Of a DNA stretch of 12,436 nt, positions 1 to 8,045 are shown piece after piece. Origin of the DNA: Actinomycetes bacterium (GTDB taxonomy: Bacteria > Actinomycetota > Coriobacteriia > Coriobacteriales > Eggerthellaceae); assembly GCA_023395755.1 (NCBI GenBank), contig JAEWYG010000150.1:1-12436 (forward strand). The letters run 5' to 3'. The position numbers and the translations under genes were made by a program. How positions within the stretch are numbered: position 1 is the first letter of the stretch; every line of letters begins with the position of its first letter. Below the pieces are notes generated by a model. The model did not search any database, was not told the origin of the DNA, and was given only the letters and a program-made list of their open reading frames with translations.

Positions 1-1
1 G

Positions 2-718
2 ATATATGCACATCAATGGTCTATTCCGTTCGAAACCATTGATATGTATCAATGCACTAAGGCACCCGACCTTAAACTCGCCCGCGTGTTCGACAAGATT
101 GTTACCCGACACCGCGGTGGCTACTGCTATGAGTTAAATGCTCTGTTCGAGCAATTACTTACCAGCCTGGGGTTCAACGCACGTCCGTGCTTGTGTCGCG
201 CCGTATGCGGACAGATCGAGAAAGACCCCATCAACCACCGCGGCATCTTAGTAGCCATCGATGGTTGCGAGGTATTCGCCGATGTAGGATTCGGCGGCCC
301 CCTGCCATCTGCCTCGGTAAGCTTGGCAAATGGTGAGCAGCAGGTCATTCACGGAGAGTACTTCACCACGCGCAAGCTTGACGATTATTGGTGGGCCATC
401 GATCGCGTTACCCAAGCGAAACGCGACCTCTACGGCATCGAAGGGCCGTCACGCACCCAAACGGAGATAGAGTTCTGTCTGGCAACCGTACAAGACGCAG
501 ACTTTGCCTCCTTGAATCTGGCGTGCTCTCAACCCGGAACGGAATTCCACGACCATCGCATTGCGAATCTACGTACCGCGGAGGGCTACTACGGTATCTG
601 GGATGACACCCTAACCATCCGGGCAAACGGCGAGCGCACTCGAACACACCTACCTGATGAAGCCGCCTTCAGCGATGCTCTAGAAACCTATTTCGGTTTC
701 CGGCCCCACGAAACCTGA
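2..718 (+). CDS. Arylamine N-acetyltransferase (NAT), 5'-truncated by the window edge
   Basis: NATs move an acetyl group from acetyl-CoA to arylamines, hydrazines or related amines through a cysteine thioester, in the cytoplasm. The family triad is visible. Counting from the ATG at 44, Cys28 lies in RGGYCYELN, His65 in INHRGI and Asp80 in FADVGFGG. That ATG is probably not the true start. The frame is open back to base 2, and the residues before it (HQWSIPFETIDMYQ) match the conserved 'aIPFENld' segment found some 40 residues into NATs, so the real start lies upstream of the window. Roughly 240 residues are visible out of a usual 260-280. The stop TGA is at 716-718. The gene converges on the dipeptidase gene, 60 bp away. 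Family assignment is strong; the natural substrate is unknown. Confidence 0.93.
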   Translation: MYAHQWSIPFETIDMYQCTKAPDLKLARVFDKIVTRHRGGYCYELNALFEQLLTSLGFNARPCLCRAVCGQIEKDPINHRGILVAIDGCEVFADVGFGGPLPSASVSLANGEQQVIHGEYFTTRKLDDYWWAIDRVTQAKRDLYGIEGPSRTQTEIEFCLATVQDADFASLNLACSQPGTEFHDHRIANLRTAEGYYGIWDDTLTIRANGERTRTHLPDEAAFSDALETYFGFRPHET

Positions 719-778
719 GCCGTGGCATACCTACCTAAAATTGAAGGTGCCCTTACTTCTTGCCACCGAGATTGACGG

Positions 779-1798
779 CTAACACGACTCACTACGTTCA
801 AAAAACGCATAAGCGTTGTCGAAGAATACCTTGGTGGCAATGTCCTTGCCAAACTGAGGCACAAGCGCGTCGTACAGATTGCCAATCTTGCCACACGAAC
901 CCAACCAGGTAGGCACCTCGCAACCATCAAAGTCGCTACCAAGAGCCAGTACGTCTTCCCCTGCCACGTTTAGTAAGTGATCGACATGACGCAACACGTC
1001 GTCGTACGTAGGATCTAAGTGGGTAGCGGACAAAAAATCGGTGCAGAAATTTAATCCCACAATGCCCTTTCGGTCGGCAATCTCACGCAGCTGCCAATCT
1101 GCCAAATTGCGTGGATGGTCACACACAGCACGCGCATTAGAGTGCGAAGCAACAAACGGGCGGGTTGCCGTATCGCATATGTCACGGAATCCTTTTTCAT
1201 TGAGATGCGAAACATCCACCACCACACCTCGCCGTTCCAACTCACGCACGCACACTCGACCAAACGCCGTCAGGCCATCTGCCGTATCGTTACCGCTACC
1301 CAAAGCATTACGGGCATTCCACGTAAGGGTGACCATGCGCACCCCCAACTCAGCAAGCTTATCGAGTCGCTCCTCAGCAGCACTGTCATCTTCCAAAAAA
1401 GATGCGCCCTCTACCGTAAACAAACCTGCCACCTTGCCCGCAGCGTGTGCGGTATCGATGTCAGATACCGTTCTCACCCGAGCCAAACGATCGGCATGAC
1501 GATCAAGCTCGCGCACCCAGACGTCACGCACGCGCTCAAACAGCATCCACGCCTCACGACCATGCACCACGTCGGGAATAAACGCAGCAAAACACTGACA
1601 CCACGCAAACGCTTCCATACGATCCAGCGACACCTGGGCGTCGTTGTTCGCAAGTGAGTTCATACGCACGGCCGGAATACCCACATCATGCTGGGCAAAC
1701 CCGCCGGGAACTGAGTTGTCTCCATAAAACGCCAAACGATCAAGCGTGTCACAATGTAAATCGAACACACGCTGAACTATGACAGCATTCTTTCGCAT
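779..1798 (-). CDS. Membrane dipeptidase-family metallopeptidase (peptidase M19)
   Basis: M19 enzymes are zinc hydrolases that cleave dipeptides, often including D-residues. I count from the ATG at 1798 (339 aa). The metal-binding set is complete: His15-x-Asp17 (DLHCDTL), Glu130 (TVEGAS), His198 (VDVSHL), His219 with Arg223 (ASHSNAR) and Asp289 (LGSDFDG). The length suits the bacterial family. No signal peptide or lipobox is seen, so the protein is probably cytoplasmic despite the family name. A start 10 codons upstream (ATG at 1828) is open but has no ribosome-binding site, whereas AGGGAG lies 7 nt before the ATG at 1798. The gene is last in the minus-strand series, 60 bp after the exporter gene. 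A role in dipeptide scavenging is inferred from the family. Confidence 0.92.
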   Translation of the reverse strand: MRKNAVIVQRVFDLHCDTLDRLAFYGDNSVPGGFAQHDVGIPAVRMNSLANNDAQVSLDRMEAFAWCQCFAAFIPDVVHGREAWMLFERVRDVWVRELDRHADRLARVRTVSDIDTAHAAGKVAGLFTVEGASFLEDDSAAEERLDKLAELGVRMVTLTWNARNALGSGNDTADGLTAFGRVCVRELERRGVVVDVSHLNEKGFRDICDTATRPFVASHSNARAVCDHPRNLADWQLREIADRKGIVGLNFCTDFLSATHLDPTYDDVLRHVDHLLNVAGEDVLALGSDFDGCEVPTWLGSCGKIGNLYDALVPQFGKDIATKVFFDNAYAFFERSESC

Positions 1799-1805
1799 TG
1801 TAAGT

Positions 1806-1811
1806 CTCCCT
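1806..1811 (-). promoter_or_regulatory. Ribosome-binding site deciding the dipeptidase start
   Basis: On the minus strand AGGGAG sits 7 nt before the ATG at 1798. The longer in-frame ATG at 1828 has no purine-rich stretch in front of it, so this site favours the shorter 339-residue product. Confidence 0.7.
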
Positions 1812-1858
1812 GTTTTTTCGACTGACACTCATACGTTTTCACGTAAAGATTAGCTCGA

Positions 1859-2866
1859 CTATTGCCTCCGAGGGCAGGCAGAATTATCTACTGGCTGCGG
1901 CTTTTCACCCGTTACCAAAAATATCATGGCTATCATAAGCGCAAAACCCACCCAGTCAGCCCCGGTAAACGCCGTACCCAACCACAGTGCCGCAAATACC
2001 GTGGCGCTTACCGGTTCAATTGCACCCAGCAAACTACCCTTTACTGAACCCACAATAGATACCCCATGGAGGTATAAAGCAAATGCTGCGAAGGTACCAA
2101 GAACAGCAATTGCAGCCAAGACCAACCAACCCACCAAATTTAAGTGAGGGAATGCTCCAGGCTGGCCATCAAGAATACCCGATACCCATACCGCCGTGGC
2201 CAAAATACCCCCCACCAGCATGCCGAGACCTGTTACGGCAAAACTTCCCCACTCCACAAAAAGCTTCTTGGGAAACATAATATAAAACGCAACCGACAGC
2301 CCGTTGGCAATACCCCACAATAATCCCGGTAAAGGGAGCGCAAGCGAACCCACATCGCCCTGCGTGGCGATAATCCACGTTGAACCCATGGCGGCAACAA
2401 GTCCCACCGCTTCACGGACGCGAGGAAGCCGACGCAGCAGCACGCACGTAAACAATAAGACAAACGCAATGCCCGTACATTGCAACACCGTAGCCGTACC
2501 TGCGTTTGTATAACCAATAACAATGGCATACGTTATCTGACACAGATATAACCCAACGCCGCCAAACACCACAAGGCTCCCAAGCGTTCGCTTATTGCGC
2601 ACCATAGATAACAACTTGTTGCGCTGCGTTACCAACAGCACCAACAAAAACAGCAATCCTGCGCCCAGCATACGAGCGCTCGTGATAAATGCCGGTGTTA
2701 TCGCGTAGTTTGACAGGAGAAATTGGGCGCAGGCTCCTGAAAAGCCCCAGAGTGCCGCACCGATCAGCGTACAGGCAATGCCCCGCCAAAACCGCTCACG
2801 AAATAGCTTTTCTCCTGCACGGATAGCTTCGCCGCGAACAGCTTTGTTTGACTCGATTGAACTCAC
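1859..2866 (-). CDS. EamA/DMT-superfamily exporter, ten membrane helices
   Basis: This is a drug/metabolite transporter family protein, typically an inner-membrane exporter of amino acids or other small metabolites. Its 335 residues show ten hydrophobic segments, roughly 28-50, 60-81, 94-116, 123-145, 152-170, 178-200, 208-232, 243-267, 270-295 and 300-320. They are arranged as two EamA repeats. The second repeat holds the family-typical GAIEPVSATVFAALWLG stretch. The N-terminal 27 residues are charged and the C-terminus is short and polar. The start codon is GTG, with AAGGAG 5 nt upstream (2872-2877). The gene lies between the acetyltransferase gene (39-bp gap) and the dipeptidase gene (60-bp gap). 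Substrate cannot be inferred from sequence; export of an amino acid released by the dipeptidase is only a guess from position. Confidence 0.9.
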   Translation of the reverse strand: MSSIESNKAVRGEAIRAGEKLFRERFWRGIACTLIGAALWGFSGACAQFLLSNYAITPAFITSARMLGAGLLFLLVLLVTQRNKLLSMVRNKRTLGSLVVFGGVGLYLCQITYAIVIGYTNAGTATVLQCTGIAFVLLFTCVLLRRLPRVREAVGLVAAMGSTWIIATQGDVGSLALPLPGLLWGIANGLSVAFYIMFPKKLFVEWGSFAVTGLGMLVGGILATAVWVSGILDGQPGAFPHLNLVGWLVLAAIAVLGTFAAFALYLHGVSIVGSVKGSLLGAIEPVSATVFAALWLGTAFTGADWVGFALMIAMIFLVTGEKPQPVDNSACPRRQ

Positions 2867-2871
2867 AACAA

Positions 2872-2877
2872 CTCCTT
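2872..2877 (-). promoter_or_regulatory. Ribosome-binding site for the GTG start of the exporter gene
   Basis: AAGGAG on the minus strand, 5 nt before GTG (2866-2864). It supports the non-ATG start, since no in-frame ATG with a comparable site lies nearby. Confidence 0.7.
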
Positions 2878-2905
2878 CACCAAAACCCCTTGGCTGTTCG
2901 CCGAA

Positions 2906-3661
2906 TTACTTCTTAAGCACCCTCTCCAAAGATCCTGTATCCAATACATTCACCGTCTCGAAGCGCCCCTTCCAAAACACCGCCCAGTTGTTGAAAACAC
3001 AAGGAAGATTCTTGGCTTTTTGTAGAGTATCTACATGGACGAGCGATAAGGAAACGTTATTTTCCTCACAGTATCTTTTAACCATCTCAATACGCTCTGG
3101 AACATAGGGGCATTGCATATCGTAGTAAATGGTGAGCGTTTGATCCTCAATTCTCTCCCTCTTGGCGTTTGCGGCAAATTTCGGCAGCGACCCATCAAAA
3201 GAAAGCGCAAGCAGCTCATAACCACCAGGGGTGGTATCAATCACTTTAAAACCGAACTTCTTGGCGAACGATTGGTCCGCAAGCCAAGCTTTTTGCTTTT
3301 TCGAACCGAGCATACAAACGCCAGACTTACCCTTATCTTTGGCATCGGCCAAACAGTACTCCATAAGCGACCTGCCGTACCCCTGTCCCTTGGGGCTGCC
3401 ATACACCCACAGACAGTACAGATAAAAGTAGTTACCACCCTCCAGGGGAACCCACGCTGTCTCAAGAGGAGCATACTCGATAAAAACTGCGGCCTTTGCG
3501 TCGAGCTTTCTAAAAACATGTCCCTCAGGTAGCCGATCGGCAAGCCAATGCTTTTTTGCCTCGATACCCGGGTGGGGTTTCCTACTCCGAATGATGCAGC
3601 ACACATGCTCGTCGCAGAGGTTTTCCGGGGTGAGGTTAACGAAAGTGGCATCCTTGCTCAT
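2906..3661 (-). CDS. GNAT acetyltransferase with YoaP-like C-terminal domain
   Basis: This 251-residue two-domain protein has an N-terminal GNAT fold (about 5-160) with the acetyl-CoA pyrophosphate-binding loop at residues 88-100 (GSPKGQGYGRSLM). The C-terminal domain (about 170-250) resembles the YoaP-like family, with a thioredoxin-like opening, TIYYDMQCPYVPER. That segment has a single Cys184 in a C-P-Y context rather than a CXXC redox pair. GNAT domains acetylate amines using acetyl-CoA, but the substrate of YoaP proteins is not known to me. The start ATG overlaps the mfd stop as ATGA (3661-3658), and GAAGGAG (3670-3676) lies 8 nt upstream inside mfd, so translation is probably coupled. 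Domain assignment rests on motif recognition, and the YoaP label is less certain than GNAT. Confidence 0.85.
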   Translation of the reverse strand: MSKDATFVNLTPENLCDEHVCCIIRSRKPHPGIEAKKHWLADRLPEGHVFRKLDAKAAVFIEYAPLETAWVPLEGGNYFYLYCLWVYGSPKGQGYGRSLMEYCLADAKDKGKSGVCMLGSKKQKAWLADQSFAKKFGFKVIDTTPGGYELLALSFDGSLPKFAANAKRERIEDQTLTIYYDMQCPYVPERIEMVKRYCEENNVSLSLVHVDTLQKAKNLPCVFNNWAVFWKGRFETVNVLDTGSLERVLKK

Positions 3662-6600
3662 TCTGCTAACTCCTTCAAAAACGTAGACACCGGACCCAAA
3701 AGGTTATCGCCTTCATCCAACTTGAAGTAGCGTAGCGGTAATTGCAGCTTGCGCTTGTCGGCCAAGTAGCGGCCCCCTGCGCGGCGCAAACCCGTCATCT
3801 TGTCGCGAGGAACATCGATGGGCTCCACCACAAGGCGACCCGCCGTTACCGACACAGTCTTAATATGTTGCTCATGAGCAAAAGCCTTAATTCTGGCACG
3901 TTCCAGTAAGTTCTTTGCAGCCTGAGGCATATCGGGACGCTTACCCGCCAAGTCAGCAGCAACATCTTCTACCGCTTGCTCGGTAGCCGCTGAGGCAATC
4001 TTGCGATACCACAGCACACGCTCATCGGCATCAGGCACGTAATCTTCAGGAAGATAGGTGTGCCCGGGAACGTTTACCGTAATGTCTGACAGTGCGGGCG
4101 GCAGCGTATCCATCGCCTTCAGATCACCCTCGCGCGTGGAGCTTACCGCTTGACTGAGCATCTGCGCGAACAAATCAAAACCCACAGCCGACATATTGCC
4201 CGATTGTTCAGCACCCATAAGGCTACCTGCACCGCGAATTTCCAAATCGCGCATGGCAATGCGCATACCGCTACCCAAATCGGTATGCTCGTCGAGCGCA
4301 GTTAAGCGCGCCTGCGCTTCCTCGGTTAAACTCACGTGCTCGGGGAACATGAAGTAGGCAAAAGCCTGTGTGGAAGAACGCCCCACACGGCCCTTCAGCT
4401 GATACATTTGAGCTAGGCCGTAGCGCTGGGAGTCTTCAATAATCAGAGTGTTCGTATGCGGGTTGTCGATACCACTCTCAATAATGGTAGTGGCTACCAG
4501 TACGTCCAACTCGCCTGCCACGAAGTCTTCCATCACTCGCTCGAGCTCATCCTTCGACATTTGACCATGTGCCACGCCTACACGTGCCTCGCCCGCAGCC
4601 GCAGTCACCCGTCGCACCGCCTCCTCCATGGTACGCACGCGATTAGACACGTAGTACACTTGACCACCACGTGCCAATTCGCGGCGAATGGCCGCACTCA
4701 CCAAGTCGGGGTCCCATTCACCCACATGGACCTCCACCGGACGACGTTCATCGGGAGCGGTAAGAATAAGACTCATATCGCGCACACCCGACAGCGACAT
4801 CTGCATAGTACGCGGGATGGGCGTAGCCGAAAGTGTGAGCACGTCGATAGATTCGCGCAGGTTCTTCAATTGCTCTTTATGACCCACACCAAAACGCTGC
4901 TCCTCATCGATAATAACCAACCCTAAGTCGTGAGGGTTTACATCACGGCTGAGCAGGCGGTGTGTACCCACGAGAATATCCACGTCTCCTTCTTGAAAGC
5001 CTTTAAGAGCTGCAGTCTGCTGCGCAGGCGTGCGGAAGCGTGAAAGAACCTCCACGCGAACCCCAAAGGGTTCGCAGCGTTCCTTGAAGTTCGTGAAATG
5101 CTGCTGCGCAAGAATGGTAGTGGGACACAACACCATAACTTGTTTGGAGTCTTGAGTAGCCTTGAATGCGGCACGCAGAGCCACCTCTGTCTTGCCAAAT
5201 CCTACATCACCACAAACTAACCGATCCATAGGCTTAGCAGATTGCAGGTCGGCTTTTACATCGGCAATGGCTGCCAACTGATCGGGCGTCTCCTGATAGG
5301 GGAAGGCCTCTTCCATCTCGCGCTGAGCTACGGTGTCGGGCCCAAAACGGTAACCTTGTACGGTCGCACGACGCGTATACACGTCCACGAGATCGAAAGC
5401 GAGCTTCTTAGTGGCGGCTCGGGCCTTCTTCATGGCACGTGACCAGTCTGCGGTATTCAGGCGCGTCAACCGTGGACTTGCACCCTCAGGACCAACGTAG
5501 CGCGTCACGCGATCCAGTTGCTCCACCGGTACGTAAAGCTTGTCTCCTTCGGAGTATTCAAGCAAGAGATAATCACGCGCCGTGCCATCTACGTCGCGCC
5601 GCACTAACTCCTTAAAATGCGCCACGCCGTGCGCAGCATGCACCACATAGTCGCCCGGTTTGTAGGGAAATGTAATCTCAGTAATGTCAATATGACGACT
5701 TGGGCGCGCAGTAGAGGCTCCCTGGGTGTCAGACACGCTCACTAAAGCCAACTTAGCTTTAGGAATAATCATTCCAAGGGGAATGTCCACGTCCACCACG
5801 TTCACCACACCACGGCGTAGCTGCCGTTTTGCAATGCCAACCGTATCCGATGCTGCAGAATTTTCCGACAGATCACCCACGCCCAGCACGTCTAAACGTT
5901 CCTGAATGGGCAAACCCTGGTCGACGAACGCCAGCTTCATATCCTGGCGTGCACGGTAGTTTGGAGCCGAAAACACCACGGTATAATCGGTATCTACCAA
6001 CGTTCGCAAACGCCCATACAGTTTATCAGGATGTCCCGCTACCTCTACCCGCTTTACTGGTAACTCGTCGTCGATATGGCCACCTACCCGCATGATGGAT
6101 ACATAGGTGGCGCGCTGCCCCTCACCAAAACTCACGTTACCCGGCTCTGCATATAAGCCTTTCAACGCGATATGCGTACCCTTCGCTCGCCCTGCGATAT
6201 CTTCAAAAGCATGCGACATATCGTCAAACAGAGAACGAGGCTCTACCAGGGTGGTAAGCGAGCCGCGAACCACATAATCGCCAAGGGTGGATGTAGTCTT
6301 ATACAGGTAAGGCAGCAATACATCCGAGCCATCAAAACGCAGGCCACCCTCCAACTTTTCCAGCACCTCGCGCAAGGCGGGATTCGTCTCGGCAGGTCGT
6401 GCCAGCTTCTCACGAGCGCGCGCAAGAGCACTCTTCGTTGCCGCAAATTCCATAACCGGATACATTTCAACGCGCGACAGCGTTGAAATCGTCTGTCCGG
6501 TGGTTGGCACAATTCGCTTAATCTCTTCTAATTCATCGCCAAAAAAGTCCAGTCGTACGGGATATACAAGGTTACCAGGGAAAATATCGAGAGTGCCGCC

Positions 6601-7167
6601 ACGTACGGCAAAAGTACCCGGCCCATCCAGCTCGCCGGTATTCGCGAAACCACGCTCTTCAAGAGCGCGGGCTACATCCTCAAACGACATGACACCAGCG
6701 GACGAAGCGCTCTCCATGCAGGCCAGTTCGCAACCCGCTTCGAGCACGAGAGGCTTACATACGCTTGAACCCACTGGAGGCAGCATGCGTACTAAAGCAC
6801 GCGCGCTTGCCACCACTACCACCTCACGCCCCGTAGCAAGTGCGTGCATAGCTTCCATACGACGAGCCACCTGGGTCGCATCACTCTTCTTTGGCGCAAA
6901 AGGATAATCGCTGCGTTCAGGAAAACGCATAACACGCTCGTCGCCTAAGTAAGCTGCTATGCCACGCGCGAAAGCTAACGCCGCATCCTCGCCAGCAACC
7001 ACCACAAGTGTTGCTTGGGGTTTATGTGCAAATCGCGCCGCCACCAAAAAAGGTCGCGCCGACGAAGCAACCCCTAGCGTGCCATCCTCACCCGCATCTA
7101 ATTTGTTCCAGAACGCATCTAGCGCACCAGATTTCTCCAGCGTGAATGTAAGCGAATCAATAAGCAT
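3658..7167 (-). CDS. mfd: Transcription-repair coupling factor Mfd
   Basis: Mfd pushes RNA polymerase stalled at DNA lesions off the template and recruits UvrA to start nucleotide-excision repair. At 1169 residues it has full family length. The N-terminal part resembles UvrB (about 1-340, including GGTLDIFPGN and VRLDFFGDE). The RNA-polymerase-interacting CarD/TRCF domain spans about 500-560 (PGDYVVHAAHGVAHF). The superfamily-2 translocase follows, with Walker A GDVGFGKT (653-660), DEEQ (754-757), SATPIPRTM (780-788) and the QLKGRVGRS motif VI (923-931). The TRCF C-terminal domain spans about 1020-1169. ATG at 7167 has AGAGGA 7 nt upstream. The gene is divergent from nth across 219 bp and overlaps the downstream acetyltransferase gene by four bases. 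No frameshift or missing motif is seen. Confidence 0.98.
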   Translation of the reverse strand: MLIDSLTFTLEKSGALDAFWNKLDAGEDGTLGVASSARPFLVAARFAHKPQATLVVVAGEDAALAFARGIAAYLGDERVMRFPERSDYPFAPKKSDATQVARRMEAMHALATGREVVVVASARALVRMLPPVGSSVCKPLVLEAGCELACMESASSAGVMSFEDVARALEERGFANTGELDGPGTFAVRGGTLDIFPGNLVYPVRLDFFGDELEEIKRIVPTTGQTISTLSRVEMYPVMEFAATKSALARAREKLARPAETNPALREVLEKLEGGLRFDGSDVLLPYLYKTTSTLGDYVVRGSLTTLVEPRSLFDDMSHAFEDIAGRAKGTHIALKGLYAEPGNVSFGEGQRATYVSIMRVGGHIDDELPVKRVEVAGHPDKLYGRLRTLVDTDYTVVFSAPNYRARQDMKLAFVDQGLPIQERLDVLGVGDLSENSAASDTVGIAKRQLRRGVVNVVDVDIPLGMIIPKAKLALVSVSDTQGASTARPSRHIDITEITFPYKPGDYVVHAAHGVAHFKELVRRDVDGTARDYLLLEYSEGDKLYVPVEQLDRVTRYVGPEGASPRLTRLNTADWSRAMKKARAATKKLAFDLVDVYTRRATVQGYRFGPDTVAQREMEEAFPYQETPDQLAAIADVKADLQSAKPMDRLVCGDVGFGKTEVALRAAFKATQDSKQVMVLCPTTILAQQHFTNFKERCEPFGVRVEVLSRFRTPAQQTAALKGFQEGDVDILVGTHRLLSRDVNPHDLGLVIIDEEQRFGVGHKEQLKNLRESIDVLTLSATPIPRTMQMSLSGVRDMSLILTAPDERRPVEVHVGEWDPDLVSAAIRRELARGGQVYYVSNRVRTMEEAVRRVTAAAGEARVGVAHGQMSKDELERVMEDFVAGELDVLVATTIIESGIDNPHTNTLIIEDSQRYGLAQMYQLKGRVGRSSTQAFAYFMFPEHVSLTEEAQARLTALDEHTDLGSGMRIAMRDLEIRGAGSLMGAEQSGNMSAVGFDLFAQMLSQAVSSTREGDLKAMDTLPPALSDITVNVPGHTYLPEDYVPDADERVLWYRKIASAATEQAVEDVAADLAGKRPDMPQAAKNLLERARIKAFAHEQHIKTVSVTAGRLVVEPIDVPRDKMTGLRRAGGRYLADKRKLQLPLRYFKLDEGDNLLGPVSTFLKELAE

Positions 7168-7234
7168 AGGCGGATCCTCTTTTCACACGTACGCCGTAAA
7201 TACTTCCTTCACAGGCTTTACCGCGCACGATATA

Positions 7235-7275
7235 GCGGCCTCAAGACAGCACAAAAAGCCGCAAATCGCGGCCTC
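7235..7275 (-). promoter_or_regulatory. Possible attenuator-like alternative stems upstream of mfd
   Basis: The octamer GCGGCCTC occurs on + at 7235-7242 and again at 7268-7275, with its partner GCCGC at 7258-7262 between them. In a minus-strand RNA the central GCGGC can pair with the upstream copy (5-bp GC stem, 5-nt loop, followed at once by five U's, 7257-7253) or with the downstream copy (5-bp stem, 18-nt loop). The first form looks like a small intrinsic terminator and the second would disrupt it. The stems are short, and I cannot show that the mfd transcript begins upstream of them, so this is a weak call. Confidence 0.25.
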
Positions 7276-7332
7276 TTGCTGGTTTTTTCTCACACACCCG
7301 CAACATAAGCGGACGAACGGCTTCAAGTTTAC

Positions 7333-7338
7333 TATACT
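7333..7338 (+). promoter_or_regulatory. Candidate -10 element for nth
   Basis: TATACT lies 49 bp before the nth start and matches the TATAAT consensus at 5 of 6 positions. No good -35 is present at 17 bp spacing (7310-7315 reads CGGACG), so the promoter assignment rests on the -10 and its position. The rest of the 219-bp mfd/nth gap shows only the stem pair described above and the two ribosome-binding sites. Confidence 0.35.
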
Positions 7339-7386
7339 GAATGCAAACCACTCGTCTTAGAGCCCGTCGCGTGAAGGAGAAACCAT

Positions 7387-8040
7387 ATGCCACGCGAGTC
7401 CCTGAAGGCCAAGCGCGAACGCGCTCTTGCCGTCCAGAACCGCATGAATATACACTACCCCGCCGCGGAATGCGCCTTACGCTACTGGGATGACCCCTTC
7501 CGCCTAACCATAGCGGTACTTCTCTCTGCCCAAACTACCGACAAGGGAGTCAATCGCGTAACCCCCGCACTCTGGGAGCGTTATCCCACCATACCCGACC
7601 TTGCAGCAGCGCATATAATTGACGTCGAGAATATTATTCGCACTATCGGCTTCTATCATACAAAGGCAGCCAACGTTATCAAATGCGCTCAGATGGTGCT
7701 CTCAGAATTCGGAGGCGAGGTACCACGCACCATGGAAGAGCTGCAGCGCCTTCCCGGCGTCGGCCGCAAGACAGCAAACATCGTGATGAACGAAGGCTTC
7801 AACATAGTTGAAGGCATTGCTGTAGACACCCACGTGTTCCGCATTGCTCATAAGCTAAAGTTTAGCAATGCTCAAACAGCTGGCAAAGTGGAAGAAGACC
7901 TACTAAAAATCTACCCACGCGAATATTGGGGACCCATCAACCATCAATGGGTCTTGTTTGGCCGCGCCACTTGCATCGCACGGCGCCCCCGCTGCGGAGA
8001 ATGCTTCCTCTGTGATCTTTGCCCAAGCTGTGGAAAGTAG
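7387..8040 (+). CDS. nth: Endonuclease III (DNA glycosylase/AP lyase)
   Basis: Nth removes oxidised pyrimidines from DNA and nicks the abasic site, starting base-excision repair. Its 217 residues match the family length (E. coli has 211). The helix-hairpin-helix LPGVGRKTAN (122-131) holds catalytic Lys128, and the catalytic aspartate is Asp147 in AVDTHVFRI. The iron-sulfur loop at the C-terminus is intact, with Cys196, Cys203, Cys206 and Cys212 in the canonical C-x6-C-x2-C-x5-C spacing. ATG at 7387 is preceded by AAGGAG (7374-7379, 7-nt spacing). The gene is divergent from mfd, so two repair pathways share one intergenic region. It ends 5 bp from the stop of the convergent ABC permease, and no terminator hairpin fits in that gap. 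Confidence 0.97.
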   Translation: MPRESLKAKRERALAVQNRMNIHYPAAECALRYWDDPFRLTIAVLLSAQTTDKGVNRVTPALWERYPTIPDLAAAHIIDVENIIRTIGFYHTKAANVIKCAQMVLSEFGGEVPRTMEELQRLPGVGRKTANIVMNEGFNIVEGIAVDTHVFRIAHKLKFSNAQTAGKVEEDLLKIYPREYWGPINHQWVLFGRATCIARRPRCGECFLCDLCPSCGK

Positions 8041-8045
8041 AAGAC

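Noticed and set aside
719..778. Possible shared terminator between NAT and dipeptidase (GTGGCA 722-727 with TGCCAC 761-766)
   Set aside because: The stem is 6 bp with a 33-nt loop and there is no T-run on either side, so it does not look like an intrinsic terminator.
1041..1657. Open frames of 152 and 180 codons on + inside the dipeptidase gene
   Set aside because: They lie antisense to a gene with complete catalytic motifs, have no family resemblance, and overlap each other in different frames.
2867..2905. Hairpin GGC/GCC in the acetyltransferase-exporter gap
   Set aside because: The stem is only 3-4 bp and is followed by GGGG before four T's. It is too weak to call a terminator, and the gap carries the exporter's ribosome-binding site.
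4456..4926. 156-codon open frame on + within mfd
   Set aside because: It is antisense to the conserved translocase domain of Mfd, and its composition is that of a shadow frame.
7229..7257. Minus-strand promoter TTTTTG - 17 bp - TATATC for mfd
   Set aside because: The -35 matches consensus at only two positions and is simply the T-run after the stem, so it was not listed.
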